Of a stretch of DNA of 64,000 nt, positions 1 to 11,741 are shown piece after piece. The position numbers and the translations under genes are program-made. The notes under the pieces are model-generated. The model ran no database searches. It was not told the origin of the DNA and saw nothing but the letters and a program-made list of their open reading frames with translations. The stretch comes from Paraspadella gotoi. Taxonomy: Eukaryota > Chaetognatha. Location: NCBI GenBank assembly GCA_051294375.1, contig CM119265.1, forward strand, positions 24,797,605-24,861,604, read 5' to 3'. Numbering within the stretch: the first letter of the stretch is position 1; the number at the start of each line of letters is the position of its first letter.

Positions 1-105
1 AATAAATACACAAAATTATACTAAATTCATATCATTTCTCTCACATCCTCTATCATCTTTCCCTTCGCTCACCCTCACTTACCATTTTACTCCACCTCAC
101 CTCAG

Positions 106-2713
106 AACGGTCCCGATATCTGCGGCTTCTTCGGCCAGCCCTCCGAAGAGCTCTGCACCCGCTGGTCGCAAGTCGGAGCCTTCTACCCTTTTTCCCGCAA
201 CCACAACACGATCGGCGAGCCGGATCAAGACCCGGGCGCCTTCAGCGAAGATCACGCCCGCGTCGTCAAAGCCGCCATGGAGATTCGCTACTCGCTGCTT
301 CCTTACCTTTACACGCAGTTTTACAGGGCGCGCGTCAGCGGCAGCGGCAGCGTCAGCACCAGCGGCGCGGTCGCCAGGGCTTTGTTGTGAGGGCGCTGGC
401 AAGATTGGGGGGGGGGAAGGAGAATAGGTGTTGAACTAGGGTTACATTTATATGGAAAAACGAGTGAATTAGTGGTTTTTATGGCGAAATGTAATGAACA
501 TGATTTGATAATTTTGAGAGAATCAAGTATCTAGTACTGACTAATTAAATAAATAACTAACAGACTGACGGACTGAGAAACTGAAAATAATATGATCGCG
601 CTATAAAAGATGAGGTTAAAAAATGAAAATGAAGATGTCTACGGGAACGAGATAATTTAAAGAGAAAAATTGCGTCAGCGGGGAATCGAACCCCGATCAA
701 CTGCTTGGAAGGCAACTATGCTAACCATTACACCACTGACGCTGGTATAATTAGGGGCTGTCAACGATTTCTATATTTTTTTTTTAAATTTTCCACACAC
801 AAAATTTTGATTTATTTGTGTTGCTTCATCGTCAGTGTTGGCATGGTCAGTGACATGACATGGCATGACATTAGTCAGTGACGATTAGTCACTTGGTCAC
901 TGGTCAGTGGTCAGCGATATTGTATTACTAGTCGTTACTTATTTAGAATTACATTCCAACATCGACTACGAAAGCTCTTAGAAAAATAAATTAAATCATT
1001 ATATACAAAAAATAAATTAGATTCAGTACTATTATCCCCATTTTGAATTCCAGCTACAACTATCCGGACGAGCAGGAAACTTGGGATATTCAGGAACAGT
1101 TCATTTGGGGCGAGGCCTTGCTAATCTCTCCCGCCCTATATGAGAAACAAACAAAAGTCACCGCTTACTTTCCGGGAGATCAACCATGGTAATCGGAATT
1201 ACTATTAATTCAATGGGTAAAATGACTTTACAATAGCATTTTTACTAGATTTGTTTACGTAACCTCCGGACGGGGATGGTAAATTTCGAGTATTATTTCG
1301 TGCTGATGAAGGCTAACATTAATTAAACATGTACGTTTTCTTTTGAAAATAAATAAATCTCGTGGTTTGCAAACAAAACAAAACATTTTTTTTCCCCTGT
1401 ATTAACTAATATCAAGACGTCAAATTTTTCACAGGTACGACTTGGAAACCGGAATCGCCGTGAAACTCGATTCTAACAAACGCGCGGAGTTGGATTCACC
1501 CATCGATAAAATTAACGTTCACATCGCCGGCGGATCGATAGTAGCGATGCAGGGTACAAACGATTTATAATTTTATTAGTTGCGCCGCGAGTACTCGCGG
1601 AGCAACTCTATAAGTCACTTTTCGGTCGGTAGGTCCGTCGGTATATCTGTCCGTCGGTTTGTCCTTCTTACATTAAAAATGTATAGAATTTAACTATAGT
1701 TGGTTGCTCATTTGTTAAGACAAAAAAAAACCACAAATCAAAGAGACTGCGAGCGCCGCCTTCAGGAAATCTTAAAATTATAAGGAATAAAAGACAAATT
1801 TGATGAATGCATGTCATAAATACATGGGCAAAGAAAGTGTTTTAGTAATGTCATGTCATATCATATCATATCATGTGATTAAAAGGAAATACACGTGAAT
1901 ATGAAGTAACTGCGGCGCAACACATTGGATGAACCGATCTTGTTTATATAAAAAATCTACCAACCAATATGTTATTGATGATTAATTGATAATTTTTGGA
2001 CTGCTTTAAGTCTTCAACAAACTGAATATTTTTGACAGTGTCCGCTAAATTAATGCAATAATTCAAAATGTTTTTATGAGTATTTTTTTTTTAAAGTTAA
2101 AATCAAAGTTTTTGGTTATTAAATAAATATATAAATATTTGACTTATCGAAATAAATGGCAAGTATTTTCTAACACGAATCATTTGAGCAGCCGACCGAC
2201 CGACCAAAAAACAAACTCTCCTATCAAGTCACATCAGCGAATATAAAACCCCCGTCATTTCCTCCAGGCGTCGCCACCACAATCAACGCCGCCCGCCGCA
2301 AACCACTCCGCCTTTTATACGCCGCCCCCACCGATTCATCCTCTCTCTTTTCCAACGGCGAACTCTACTGGGACGATGGAGTGTCCGAAGGCGCGGAGAC
2401 CGACGAGTCGGGCTCGATGTCGGCCCTTGTCGGCTTCAGAGCCCTCCGGGGAAGGCTCGACGTCTTGCCCACCAAATGGGGCGCCACGGGCATCTTGGCC
2501 GACGCGCCGAGGATCGAAGAGTTGAGAGTCTACGACGTTGGATCGACGTGGGCCGTCGAGGGCGTTCGAGTAGACGGAGTCGAGTGGACGCGCTTCGATT
2601 ATTTCGACGATGAGAAACGGAAGATGTTGTTGGTGACCGGGATGAACCTTACCTTGGGTGAGGAGCATTACGTGGAGTGGTGTGAGAGAGGGAGGGGATG
2701 CGGGTATTGGTAA
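106..2713 (+). CDS. GH31 alpha-glucosidase (GAA/maltase type), C-terminal part
   Basis: Partial gene; the 5' part lies outside the window. Four exons fit with matching phases: 106-386, 1054-1188, 1435-1553, 2268-2713 (stop TAA 2711). The first encodes the end of the (beta/alpha)8 barrel, with 'DICGFFGQPSEELCTRWSQ', 'GAFYPFSRNHN' and 'RYSLLPYLYT', all typical of family 31. The second gives 'FIWGEALLISPAL', the third 'INVHIAGGSIV', and the fourth the C-terminal beta domain with 'GELYWDDG'. This matches lysosomal alpha-glucosidase and maltase-glucoamylase, which hydrolyse alpha-1,4-glucosyl bonds from the non-reducing end. The nucleophile and acid/base exons are upstream of the window, so activity cannot be judged. 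No transmembrane or retention signal follows the final residues. Lysosomal versus secreted type cannot be told from this fragment. Confidence 0.9.
671..742 (-). tRNA. tRNA-Gly (anticodon UCC)
   Basis: On the minus strand a 72-nt sequence folds as a standard cloverleaf. The acceptor stem GCGTCAG pairs with CTGACGC, followed by discriminator A. The D arm contains TGGTGTAATGGTTAGC (box A), the anticodon loop is TTCCAA within GCCTTCCAAGC, and the T arm GGGGTTCGATTCCCC is box B. No intron is present and CCA is not encoded. It lies antisense inside an intron of the GH31 gene (387-1053). Confidence 0.97.
1580..1920. mobile_element. Possible MITE-like element in GH31 intron
   Basis: The left end TTGCGCCGCGAGTA and the reverse complement of the right end (TTGCGCCGCAGTTA at 907-920 of the second kilobase) share a 9-bp core and similar flanks, giving a ~340-bp element with short terminal inverted repeats. 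The left end is also part of a 30-bp near-perfect palindrome (1578-1607, one mismatched pair). No coding capacity and no clear target-site duplication were seen. Confidence 0.35.
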
Positions 2714-2785
2714 GGCGCGGGGAGTGAAGGTGAGGCGACTTACCCGTAGGCTTTATATATTGTTACTATTCTACAAAGGGATATT

Positions 2786-2791
2786 AATAAA
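2786..2791 (+). terminator. Polyadenylation signal AATAAA after GH31 gene
   Basis: AATAAA lies 73 nt after the GH31 stop codon. A second copy occurs about 30 nt further on. Confidence 0.5.
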
Positions 2792-3120
2792 TTATTGATT
2801 ACTACAGGGAATTTAGAATAAAAGCGAAATCGATTAAAGTGATTATATTCATTTCTAACGTGGCATTAATTATTAAGTATTTTGAGAGCTGATGATATTA
2901 ATACTGTCTATGGAGCTTTTAATTGAAAATAATTTTTTTTTTAAATTTTTTTTTCTATTTACTGATAAATTGAAGGCAGAATTGAGTGATTTATTTAGCA
3001 GCTGAGCTGTGTTTTGCTTTATATCAAATTATTTTCGAGTAGTTAGCTTCAGGACGCAAAGTTCAATTTAAAATTTTAAATACAAGAGTAGGTAATCGCT
3101 AATGACCATTTCAACGAGTG

Positions 3121-4100
3121 CTACAACAATATGTTAAAATAGAAAAGTCTTGACTGAGTTAAGGCTCGTTTTTTTCTTCCAGTTTTTCCGTTTCCATTTC
3201 TTCTTCTCGTCCTCTTCGTCCTTTTTCCTGGTCTCTTCCTTCTTTTTAATTTTAACAACGTCACCACGATGATGGCGACGAAGATGACGACCACTCCCAC
3301 CGTCTCCAACGTCGTGGGTATCTCTCCAAAAAAAGTCATCGCCATGAGCGTCGTAGTCGCGATGGAACCCGCGCGTAGAACATTTCCAATTAATCCGGCG
3401 AGACCTTCGTCAAAAGCTTCCAACTTAGCACAACCAACCTGTTGCGCGAGTCTGTAGATGGTTGAGATGGCTCCTACCCTGTCGATGGCGCAGACGAAAA
3501 TGCTGGAAAACCATTCGAAGCACACGACGGCGACAACTTGAGATGCAACGCAAGACAAGAAAGTTGTCTGTTCATCAGCGATCGCGCCATACAAAAGACG
3601 TGACCATTGCACCCATTGCGACATAAAACGTAAACGGGTAAGACCAAAAGGGCGCTGAGAATGGCACACCAAAGAGAAAGGGCGGGGATGTGTTCACCAG
3701 CAGCAGGCCTATTGTCACAACTTTGACGCAACCATCATCGTCGGCGTCATTAAAACTGGTGAAAAGAGAACGCCAGAGCAGGATATAGCGGAGTAGGCGC
3801 TCGGAGGCATGACTTCTGCAGCGGTGCGCCAAAGGGTGATCATAAAAGCAAAGGCAAGAAACAAGGCCCAACGTTTCGGTTCGATCACAGTCCAGTGGCG
3901 CCATGCAAATGGGATGAGGGGTAGAGTTGTCACGGTCTCTCCAATGAAAATAAAAACATAAGCGATGGGAGTCGACAGCGGTGACGAAGCTCGAAAGATG
4001 TTGCTGCAGACGCTGCGGAGCAGCAAGAAACAGCAGAAGAATAAAACGCCCAATGCGACATTGACAGAATATGAGTAGAAATGTGCACTCTTGCGAATTA
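3121..4100 (-). pseudogene. Frame-broken DMT/EamA-type membrane transporter
   Basis: Minus-strand reading gives consecutive hydrophobic segments in three different frames. Residues from about 4100 to 3715 include 'IAYVFIFIGETVTTLPLIPF' and 'ALFLAFAFMITLW'. The next frame continues with 'FTFYVAMGAMVTSF'. The third gives 'VGAISTIYRLAQQVGCAKLE' and ends with 'AMTFFGEIPTTLETVG', a hydrophobic segment and a lysine/arginine-rich tail. The closing pattern (GE-x-P, then a final helix and basic tail) is typical of drug/metabolite transporter (EamA, SLC35-like) proteins. No intron borders explain the two frame changes, and no initiator ATG is visible upstream. It is either a decayed gene or an intronless gene with sequence errors. 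Substrate unknown. Confidence 0.5.
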
Positions 4101-4132
4101 TACCAGTGGCAACAGTGAATGAAATAAAACAA

Positions 4133-6389
4133 TGTCGTTCTTCAGTGGAAAATAAAAGAATGTTTATTTTTCCTAAAGTATAAATTTTTTGACATTAATT
4201 CAAATTTGAAAAGATTTCATATCATTTTTTAGCATCCAATTAGCCCTAAAGAGTCCAGTTTTAAGGCAGTGATAATGCGTCCTATTATTTGGAGACAATC
4301 TTCTTGGATAAACATTTTATGGATATTGTTATCTTACCATGATATAAATTCCAGAAAGTATCAGATTTACCTTTAAGTGTTCGATGAGAGAAAAAAAGAA
4401 AATATTTTATTTCAACAACGGTGGTTTCCACTTTGGTTTGCGAGTTGGGAAAAGAGACAAAATTTTATTTCACAAATAATATGAGAGGGAGAGAGAGAGA
4501 GAGATAAAGGTTTCCAAAAAAGAATTGAGAATTGAGAAAGGACAGTGGGCAGATCCGACATTGTTTGCTCAAACTTGTTTAAAACATTGTTGTACATTAA
4601 CTAATTTATTATATAATTGATAAATTATTGATTAATCAAATGTTAACCTCTCTCTCTCTCTCTCTCGCTCTCTCTCTCGCTCTCTCTCTCTCTCTCTAAC
4701 ACCCTCTCCATCTAATTTCAAACGCAACAAAAAGAAAGAATTGATACAATATAACCAGGTTGCTAATTAATGTTTGGACAGGCAAAGCTAAATAATAGGA
4801 AAATAACCAAATAAAATTTCATAATAATTTTATAATAATAATAATTTAATAATAATAATAATAATTTAATAATAATAATTTATCTTAATATACGGTAGCG
4901 TTGTTAAATCACACATGAAAATTCAAGCAGAATTAATTACGTAGTTCTAATTTATGAATCAAAGAAAGACATCCAGTTTGTGACGAAATTTTTTGATGAA
5001 TTTTTAAAGAATTCGTCCGGCGATTTTATTTTCTTTCTTACTAAGTTGTACCAATTTCATAGTAATAATAATCAGGATCTCCAATTTAACCTAAAATACT
5101 CGGTACCTTTTTTTTCATAGCAAAATGACGGTTCTTCAGTTTTCGTTGTTTCCATTTCAGATGGGTTTTTTTTTTCGTTGAAAGTCGGGCTCTTTGTTGA
5201 TTATAAGCCTTTAAGGTCATATGTCTGATATATGGTTGACGGATGAAAACAACCAAATATATCAAACATATCTCCGGAGGGCTTTCCACCGACATTTGTT
5301 CGTTTGTTTAATGTTCCATTATGAGAATCCAGTGAATATTTCTTCTTTTTTTGTAATTGCTAATGAAGCAAGGGCGTTATTGAGCACAAAAAGTTCCAAA
5401 GCAATAATCATAATAATAAAAATAACAATTACATTCAGTTATCTTTATTGACCCAACAATCATTCACATTTCACGGGCAAAAAGAAATAGCAATTGATAT
5501 GCTTGATATATTTGGCTGTGAACGCCGAAACTTTTTTTCTCCTTAACTGTCTAATATGTATACGATATCTAAATAAAGAGCTAATTTTGAAATCAGCAAA
5601 ACTGTACTTTTTTGGCGACTAAAATTGATGTAGCCTTATTGACACTTTTTTTTCAACTAGTCTAAACTATAATTTACAATTGTTCTAGCCAGGTCATTAT
5701 TCTAGCAAAAAGATTTACCAATAATTATTATTTAAAAGGATTTACATTTCCACGTCGTTACCTACTTTTCTTCCCGCCGATATTGAATTCTCACTCGTCA
5801 CTCGCCCAACGGCACGGAATTCATAATGCTTCCTGGCGCCAGTGGTGGGGCTCGTTACATCCCCTTTCGCGTTTACTTTATACAATATACATTATACCAT
5901 ATACAATATACAATATACAATATTGAAAAAGGAGATTGTTCGCTTATATAAGTCAAAAAGTTCCAGACAAAAACTATCACTTATAACATATAATGCGTTC
6001 AATCTTTCGACTCCTCCTTTTTTTGTTAGTAGTTTTAATCTGACGCAAAAATAAGCTCCCAGAATAATTTAATATAGCTATAATTTATTCAGTTATGCTC
6101 CTAGAGAATTCCCCGGAATATTTTGCGGCGAATTTTCGTCGTCTTCATCGTCTTCGTTCGTCGCGTTTCTCATCCTCTTCCTCCGCCTCGGCGTTTCACC
6201 GGGAAGAGTGATCACGTGAACAATGGATCACGTGACTCCCGCCATCACTCACGGCAAAATGGGACTGTGACGAGGCGAAACTTTGCGAAATTTTTACCTC
6301 TGATGCGTAAAATAAGAGAAAATACGCACTAAAAGAAATTAATTTCATAATCGAAGGAAAGAGAAAAAAATAAATTGAGAGAGAGAGAA

Positions 6390-6449
<60 letters not shown>

Positions 6450-6463
6450 AGAGAGAGAGAGAG

Positions 6464-6555
<92 letters not shown>

Positions 6556-7800
6556 AGAATTATTCTACTTACCCCTTGAGTTTTTTGTTTGTTTTTTTTG
6601 TTAAACATTTATGAACGAATAGTGTAATAGTACAAATCATAACAATTTTTTACGACATTGTCGTCTAAAACTTATAAACTACTCCCCAAGAAATGCAACC
6701 TCTTACAAAAAAATTAGCATAATTTGTTTTCAATTTAATATGCCAAGCAGCATTCAGCGATGCATGACGGCCTTCCTCCTATTTTTTTACATTACTTTTT
6801 TATTATTAATAACTTTTAAAATTTGTTTTCAAACGACAAACGTTTTCAAATGTTTGAAAAAAAAAATTAAACAAAACATTAATTTAAAACAAAACCTAAA
6901 AAAAAACAAAAAAAAAGAAAACGCGATCGTCGTCATTGTCGGTGAAAGCGGGAAAAAAAAAAGTGGCGAGATGCGTCGTTTCGATCTTGGAGAAGCGAAC
7001 CAAATGCCATTGCGCATTTATGGTGCCATGGCGAGGCGGAGGAGGAGGAAGAGGAGGAGAAAGCCGCGAAAGGGAGACGGACTTTCTTCGTGAGATGGGA
7101 CCTTTCGAGAGGAGGAGGAGGAAGAGGAAGATGATTGGGCGGCCGAGATTAACCCAAAGGTTATATTTTCCTCCCAAGAAATCTCAGCCGAGGCACGAGC
7201 GCGCGCGCCGGAGATGGTGGACTCGGCGGCCGATTCGAGCGTGCGAAGGAAACGACGGTTAACGCGTGCGAAATGCGCGCGAAGAGTGAGCGATTGTGAA
7301 ATATATATCTAAACGTAATCTTTTAATTTTGGTTGAATAAACGATGACGTCTCTGACGATAGTTGTGCAACTGTGCATATGAATATATTAAAGAGAGCAA
7401 GTCGACATTCTGGTAACAGTGGGTGGTAGTCGACCCCTGACCACTGTGCACTGACCATCCAATATTACCGGTCTGTCGTCTTGCTCTCTTTCTTGTTTTC
7501 CTTAAATTACAAACGTTACGTATATTTACCAAGAAACAACCATTGTAGATCAATTCGTTAGATATTTTCTTCACTCTTTTTTTTGTTTTTTTTTTTGTTT
7601 TTGTTTTTTGTTTTTTTATTTATTTAATTTTTTTATTTTAATTTTTTAAGACTAAATGAACAAAAATTCGTTTGGGTTCTTTTAGTGGCCATGATAAACT
7701 CCTCTTTGGCGTCAAAAGATGTAAGAAAGAAAAATGTATTGTATTGTTGTTTTGTTGTATTTTTTTTATTTTGACAAAGATCAATGTATCAATGTATAAT
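4133..7800. other. Intergenic, AT-rich with GA/CT tracts; no gene seen
   Basis: No exon with family similarity or a coherent splice chain was found on either strand. Contents are AT-rich DNA, short (GA)n/(CT)n runs (4487-4505, 4650-4700), (AAT)n-like sequence near 4830-4880, the large GA tract at 6377-6552, and a purine-rich, moderately GC-rich stretch at 7000-7270 that could be regulatory but has no recognisable core element. Confidence 0.6.
6377..6552. repeat. (GA)n microsatellite, ~175 bp
   Basis: Almost pure GA dinucleotides with rare interruptions (GATA, GAATGA). Both strands are open for over 60 codons through it, giving false Arg/Glu or Leu/Ser open frames. Confidence 0.95.
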
Positions 7801-7985
7801 GTATGAAATTGGTACAACCAATATAAAAATTATCCTTTTATTTAATAAATGAACTATCTTGCCCCTGACTTTGGGCAGGATTTGGAAGTTTAAGGCCTCC
7901 ATCACTCTTACAAGATAATGAAATAGCATCAATCAAGACTTTCTCACAGTCTCGTATATTCATTCCCAGAGTACCTGGCTTTGGA
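7801..7985 (+). repeat. Left inverted arm of fold-back element
   Basis: Inverted partner of 9895-10098 at high identity, lacking one 17-bp block. Confidence 0.85.
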
Positions 7986-8314
7986 AAACTTTTGATTATT
8001 CCTTACAAATAAAGTATATCTTTGTTGTTTCTATAATACGTCTTTGTTTTTTAAGAAAATTAAACTTGAGCAACTTGATTATAAGTTATTAAAAATAAGA
8101 GAAGTGAGACCGCACTTGATTAGCCCTCCAAGTGTTGTTGTTGTTGTTTTTAGAAAGAAAAAAATAATCAGAATTTTTCAAAAAACGAACAATCACGCAA
8201 GAGATCGTACAAAGAGAGACAGGCACAGAAAGAGAGAGAGCGAGACAAAGAGAGAGAGTCACAGAGAGAGAGAGACAGAAAGAGAGAGAGACAGAGAAAG
8301 CTAGTAAAATTGGT

Positions 8315-9386
8315 GAAGAGACAGTGATAATTGTTAAGTGTTAGTGACAGACCGTTCAATATAAGCAGTCCCTGAGCTTCGGATCAGGCTGTAACACCGT
8401 GTTACAGGCTGTTAAGCGCCCCGTCCCTCTTAACTGCCAGGCGACCACCGGCAAGAACCCCGTTCCTTTGGGTTGGGAGGCGAATGACTTGCCTCCGGCA
8501 CCAATGGCCGCTGATGAACGGTTGGTGGATTTTAGTCCACCATACATCCCCCCTCCCGTAGGGAGAAGTCTGTTGCGTCTCTTCAGTGAATTGTTGTTGT
8601 TGGTGGAAAGTGCGTCACCAAGTTGAGGCATGTCGCCTGATGTGTTGTTGGCGGAAAGTGCATCGCCAGGTTGAGGCATGTCGCCTGAAAGTGTTGTTGT
8701 TGCTGTTGTGTTCGGAAGTTGGGCTCACAAATGAAGAGACAGTGATAATTGTTAAGTGTTAGTGACAGAATAGTTAAATATAAGCAGTCCCTGAGCTTCG
8801 GATCTGGCTGTAACACCGTGTTACAGGCGGGTTAAGCGCCCCGTCCCTCTTAACTGCCAGGCGACCACCGGGCTAGAACCCCGTTCCTTTGGGTTGGGAG
8901 GCGAATGACTTGCCTCCGGCACCAATGGCCGCTGATGAACGGTTGGTGGATTTTAGTCCACCATACATCCCCCCTCCCGTAGGGAGAAGTCTGTTGCGTC
9001 TCTTCAGTGAATTGTTGTTGTTGGTGGAAAGTGCGTCACCAAGTTGAGGCATGTCGCCTGATGTGTTGTTGGCGGAAAGTGCATCGCCAGGTTGAGGCAT
9101 GTCGCCTGAAAGTTTGTTGTTGCTGTTGTGTTCGGAAGTCGGGCTCACCAATGAAGAGACAGTGATAATTGTTAAGTGTTAGTGACAGAATAGTTCAATA
9201 TAAGCAGTCCCTGAGCTTCGGATCTGCTGTAACACCGTGTTACAGGCGGGTTAAGCGCCCCGTCCCTCTTAACTGCCAGGCGGCCACCGGGCTTAGAACC
9301 CCGGACCTTTGGGTTTGGAGGCGAATGACTTGCCTCCGGCACCAATGGCCACTGATGAACAGTTGGTAGATTTTAGTCCACCATAT
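8315..9386 (+). repeat. ~420-bp tandem repeat, 2.5 copies (dispersed family A)
   Basis: Copies start at 8315, 8733 and 9153, each beginning GAAGAGACAGTGATAATTGT; the third stops at about 9386. Within a unit are a hairpin (GGAGGCGAATGACTTGCCTCC) and the motif GTAACACCGTGTTAC. On the opposite strand GGGTTCTAGCCCGG resembles a Pol III box B, suggesting a tRNA-related (SINE-like) origin, but no convincing box A was found. Related copies lie at 14345-14997 (opposite orientation), 10545-10665 and 24735-24850. Confidence 0.9.
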
Positions 9387-9894
9387 TGGTAAAATTTATT
9401 GACAAAATTTATGAGTCAAAAATTTAGAGTGAGTACATGCTCAAACGAATATTGACAAAAAATTTCTAATATGGCATAAAAAGTTGTCTACACAAAGTAT
9501 AATTCTTTTTTAAATATTTTTACGATAAGTGTATCAAAAATAAGAAAAACCGTAAAAAGTTATCATCATCATCATCTTTCGATGATTTTATCAGTTTTTT
9601 ATATTTTCACTTAAAAAATGTAAGAATTTTTAAAAGCTGTAATTTTAATTATATTTCTTGTTTAACTTTTTATGCTCTATCAGAATCCATCAAAAAATTT
9701 TAAGATTTTAAAAAAATATTTTTTGCTCTATATAGTAATATAGTAATAATATAGTATATAAATATAATAAATATAAATATATAGTAATAATTTGATGCTA
9801 GTGCGGAGTACAATAAGTATTCCCCGATCTAATACTTAAGGGAGTGGTCTTTTCATACAATTGAAACATTCTTTGAAATATTTTCCACTTCATT

Positions 9895-10098
9895 GATAGG
9901 GAAGCCAGGTACTCTGGGAGTGAATAAACAAGACTGTGAGAGAGTCTTGATTGAAAGCTTGCAGGGACCTGCTATGTCATTATCTTGTAAGAGTGATGGA
10001 GGCCTTAAACCACCAAAGCCTGTCCAAAGTCAGGGGCAAGATAGCTTATTTATTAAATGAATGGATAATTTTTATATTGGTTGTACCAATTTCATAAT
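9895..10098 (-). repeat. Right inverted arm of fold-back element
   Basis: Reverse complement matches 7801-7985, with an extra 17-bp block near its middle. Confidence 0.85.
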
Positions 10099-10109
10099 AT
10101 TTTTAATTA

Positions 10110-10240
10110 GGCTAGTACCCTCAGAAGAAAGCATTTTTGACAAAAAAATGTTAATACCATAATCTATGGTCATGATAGATTATTTTAACGCTGTATACAT
10201 TAGCATTTAAATTTCATCAGCTATGGCTACTATTGTTAAG
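10110..10240 (+). repeat. Dispersed repeat B, copy 1
   Basis: Shares CTCAGAAGAAAGCATTTTTG, CATGATAGATTATTTTAACG and CTGTATACAT with the reverse complement of 35480-35610. The sequence at 9555-9690 also matches the second locus, where the two parts are adjacent. Confidence 0.8.
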
Positions 10241-10544
10241 TTTCAAAAGAAATATAGAAAATATTAACCAAAATCTTCGGAAAATCCACCCCTTCTTTGG
10301 AAGATTTTCGCCATAGAAGATTTTTCCCGAATCTGACTCCCGGTTGAATTATGATCATTAGTTCCTCTTTTACTTTTACTTTAAATAAAAATTTTACCAA
10401 AATTGACTAATTCACTTTACCATGATTGTATCATATTAAAATAACTAAATAAAATGTAAAGAAAAATTTTGAGAGCCCTTCAGACACGGAAACCGGAACA
10501 TATCTCAAATACGTTAATATTGTCTTGAAGGGAAAAAGTTTCGG

Positions 10545-10665
10545 GTTCTAGCACGGTGGCCGCCTTGCAGTTAAGAGGGACCGGACGCTTATCCCCTCGA
10601 TCACGTGATGTTACAGCCTGATCAGAAGGGACTGCATGTATCGAACGGTTCTATTACCTAGTGAC
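10545..10665 (-). repeat. Truncated, diverged copy of repeat family A
   Basis: GGGTTCTAGCACGGTGGCCG, CAGTTAAGAGGGACCGG, TGTTACAGCCTGATC and TCGAACGGTTCT match the repeat-family A unit in the same orientation as the 14.3-15.0 kb copy. Confidence 0.75.
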
Positions 10666-11741
10666 CTACTCATAACAATTATTCTAATTGAATTTCCCCC
10701 TAAAAACGTTTTCAATTCTCTCGCTTTCTCTCTTAAAACTAAGAATTTATTTTTTAGAAATGTAGCCGACATTGTAAGACCAACCTTTTGGGAGCCAACA
10801 ATCAATTGTTATAGATTTATACTCGAGGACAAGAACGACAAAAAAAACTTATCTAATCCATTTGGAAAACAAATTATCCGTTGCAAGTCGTTACAAAGTT
10901 GCATTTGAATGAGATCCTCGAATTTTAGATTTTCAGTAAACAAAACTCGAATGCGGAGGAATAAGAATCCGAATATATAAAGATTTTGAATTGACTCGGG
11001 AATGAATTATACAATAGATTGTGTTGCATTGTAAATTTTTTTCCAAGAGGTGGCCACCCAGAAAGGGGGAAAAAGGAAGTTGTGAATATAAAGATAGAGT
11101 GTTGGTAAATTGAGTGTTAATAAAACTGTTAAAAAAATATTATTATTATCTGAATAAATTTACTCTTCTCGGGAAAAAAAAACTTATACTCGGAAGTGGA
11201 AATTTCCTTATTGAAATTGGTTATTAAAATCTGAAGTAGAAATGTAAACACAAAAATTTTTTTGAAGTGAAAGGATTTGTCTCTCTTGAAACATAAGTAC
11301 GGTATTAGCATTAATCACTTGAAAATGATAATGGGAACATTCGAATTTAACCAACCAAAAAAGTTGAGAATTTACCACTACCGTTTCTGCAAAACATATT
11401 TTGATATCTAATTATGAATTCAATTTTAAACTGAAATCCTATAAATAATATTTTCCTATGCGTGTATTTTCTATATTTATGAATTATCCCGTAATCTTAT
11501 ATCTGAAATTTAATATATTTGTAAAAAGATTTTAAACATTTAGCTCTTAATGCAGTTAAAACTCCGAAATTATATTGATTCCGAAACACCCTACTAAATT
11601 CCAAGAGATTATTGGGCGTCTTGAATCCTATTTATAACGTTACTTTCCTCCAGAATAGTTAATCATTCAAAGTCGACACAAAAGGACAAAATTTTTTGTT
11701 GCGGTCGAAAAATTCACTTTCATTGGTTATATCTTGTCAAA
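10666..11741. other. AT-rich intergenic DNA upstream of astacin gene
   Basis: Nothing recognisable on either strand. No TATA-like element at a convincing distance from the astacin start was identified. Confidence 0.5.

Larger units (their letters stand above)
7801..10098. mobile_element. Fold-back type element with ~200-bp terminal inverted repeats
   Basis: The left arm (7801-7985) and right arm (9895-10098) are imperfect inverted copies. Both contain ATGAAATTGGTACAACCAAT, then CTATCTTGCCCCTGACTTTG, then GGCCTCCATCACTCTTACAA and CCCAGAGTACCTGGCTT. The right arm has a 17-bp block (GGTCCCTGCAAGCTTTC in arm orientation) that the left lacks. The interior holds 2.5 tandem copies of a ~420-bp unit and AT-rich DNA; no transposase or reverse transcriptase was found. 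Non-autonomous fold-back DNA element is the best reading. Two independent insertions of one repeat in opposite orientation would look similar. Confidence 0.6.

Noticed and set aside
6345-6614. Open frames of Arg/Glu or Leu/Ser repeats
   Set aside because: Translations of (GA)n/(CT)n; the same applies to similar frames at 12.7, 17.2, 19.5, 22.3, 27.9, 28.3, 29.3 and 53.5 kb.
8356-9369. Open frames within the 420-bp repeats
   Set aside because: Repeat-borne, not conserved between copies because of indels; no domain seen.
8315-9386. CRISPR-like array
   Set aside because: Repeats are ~420 bp direct tandem units without spacers, in a eukaryotic genome.
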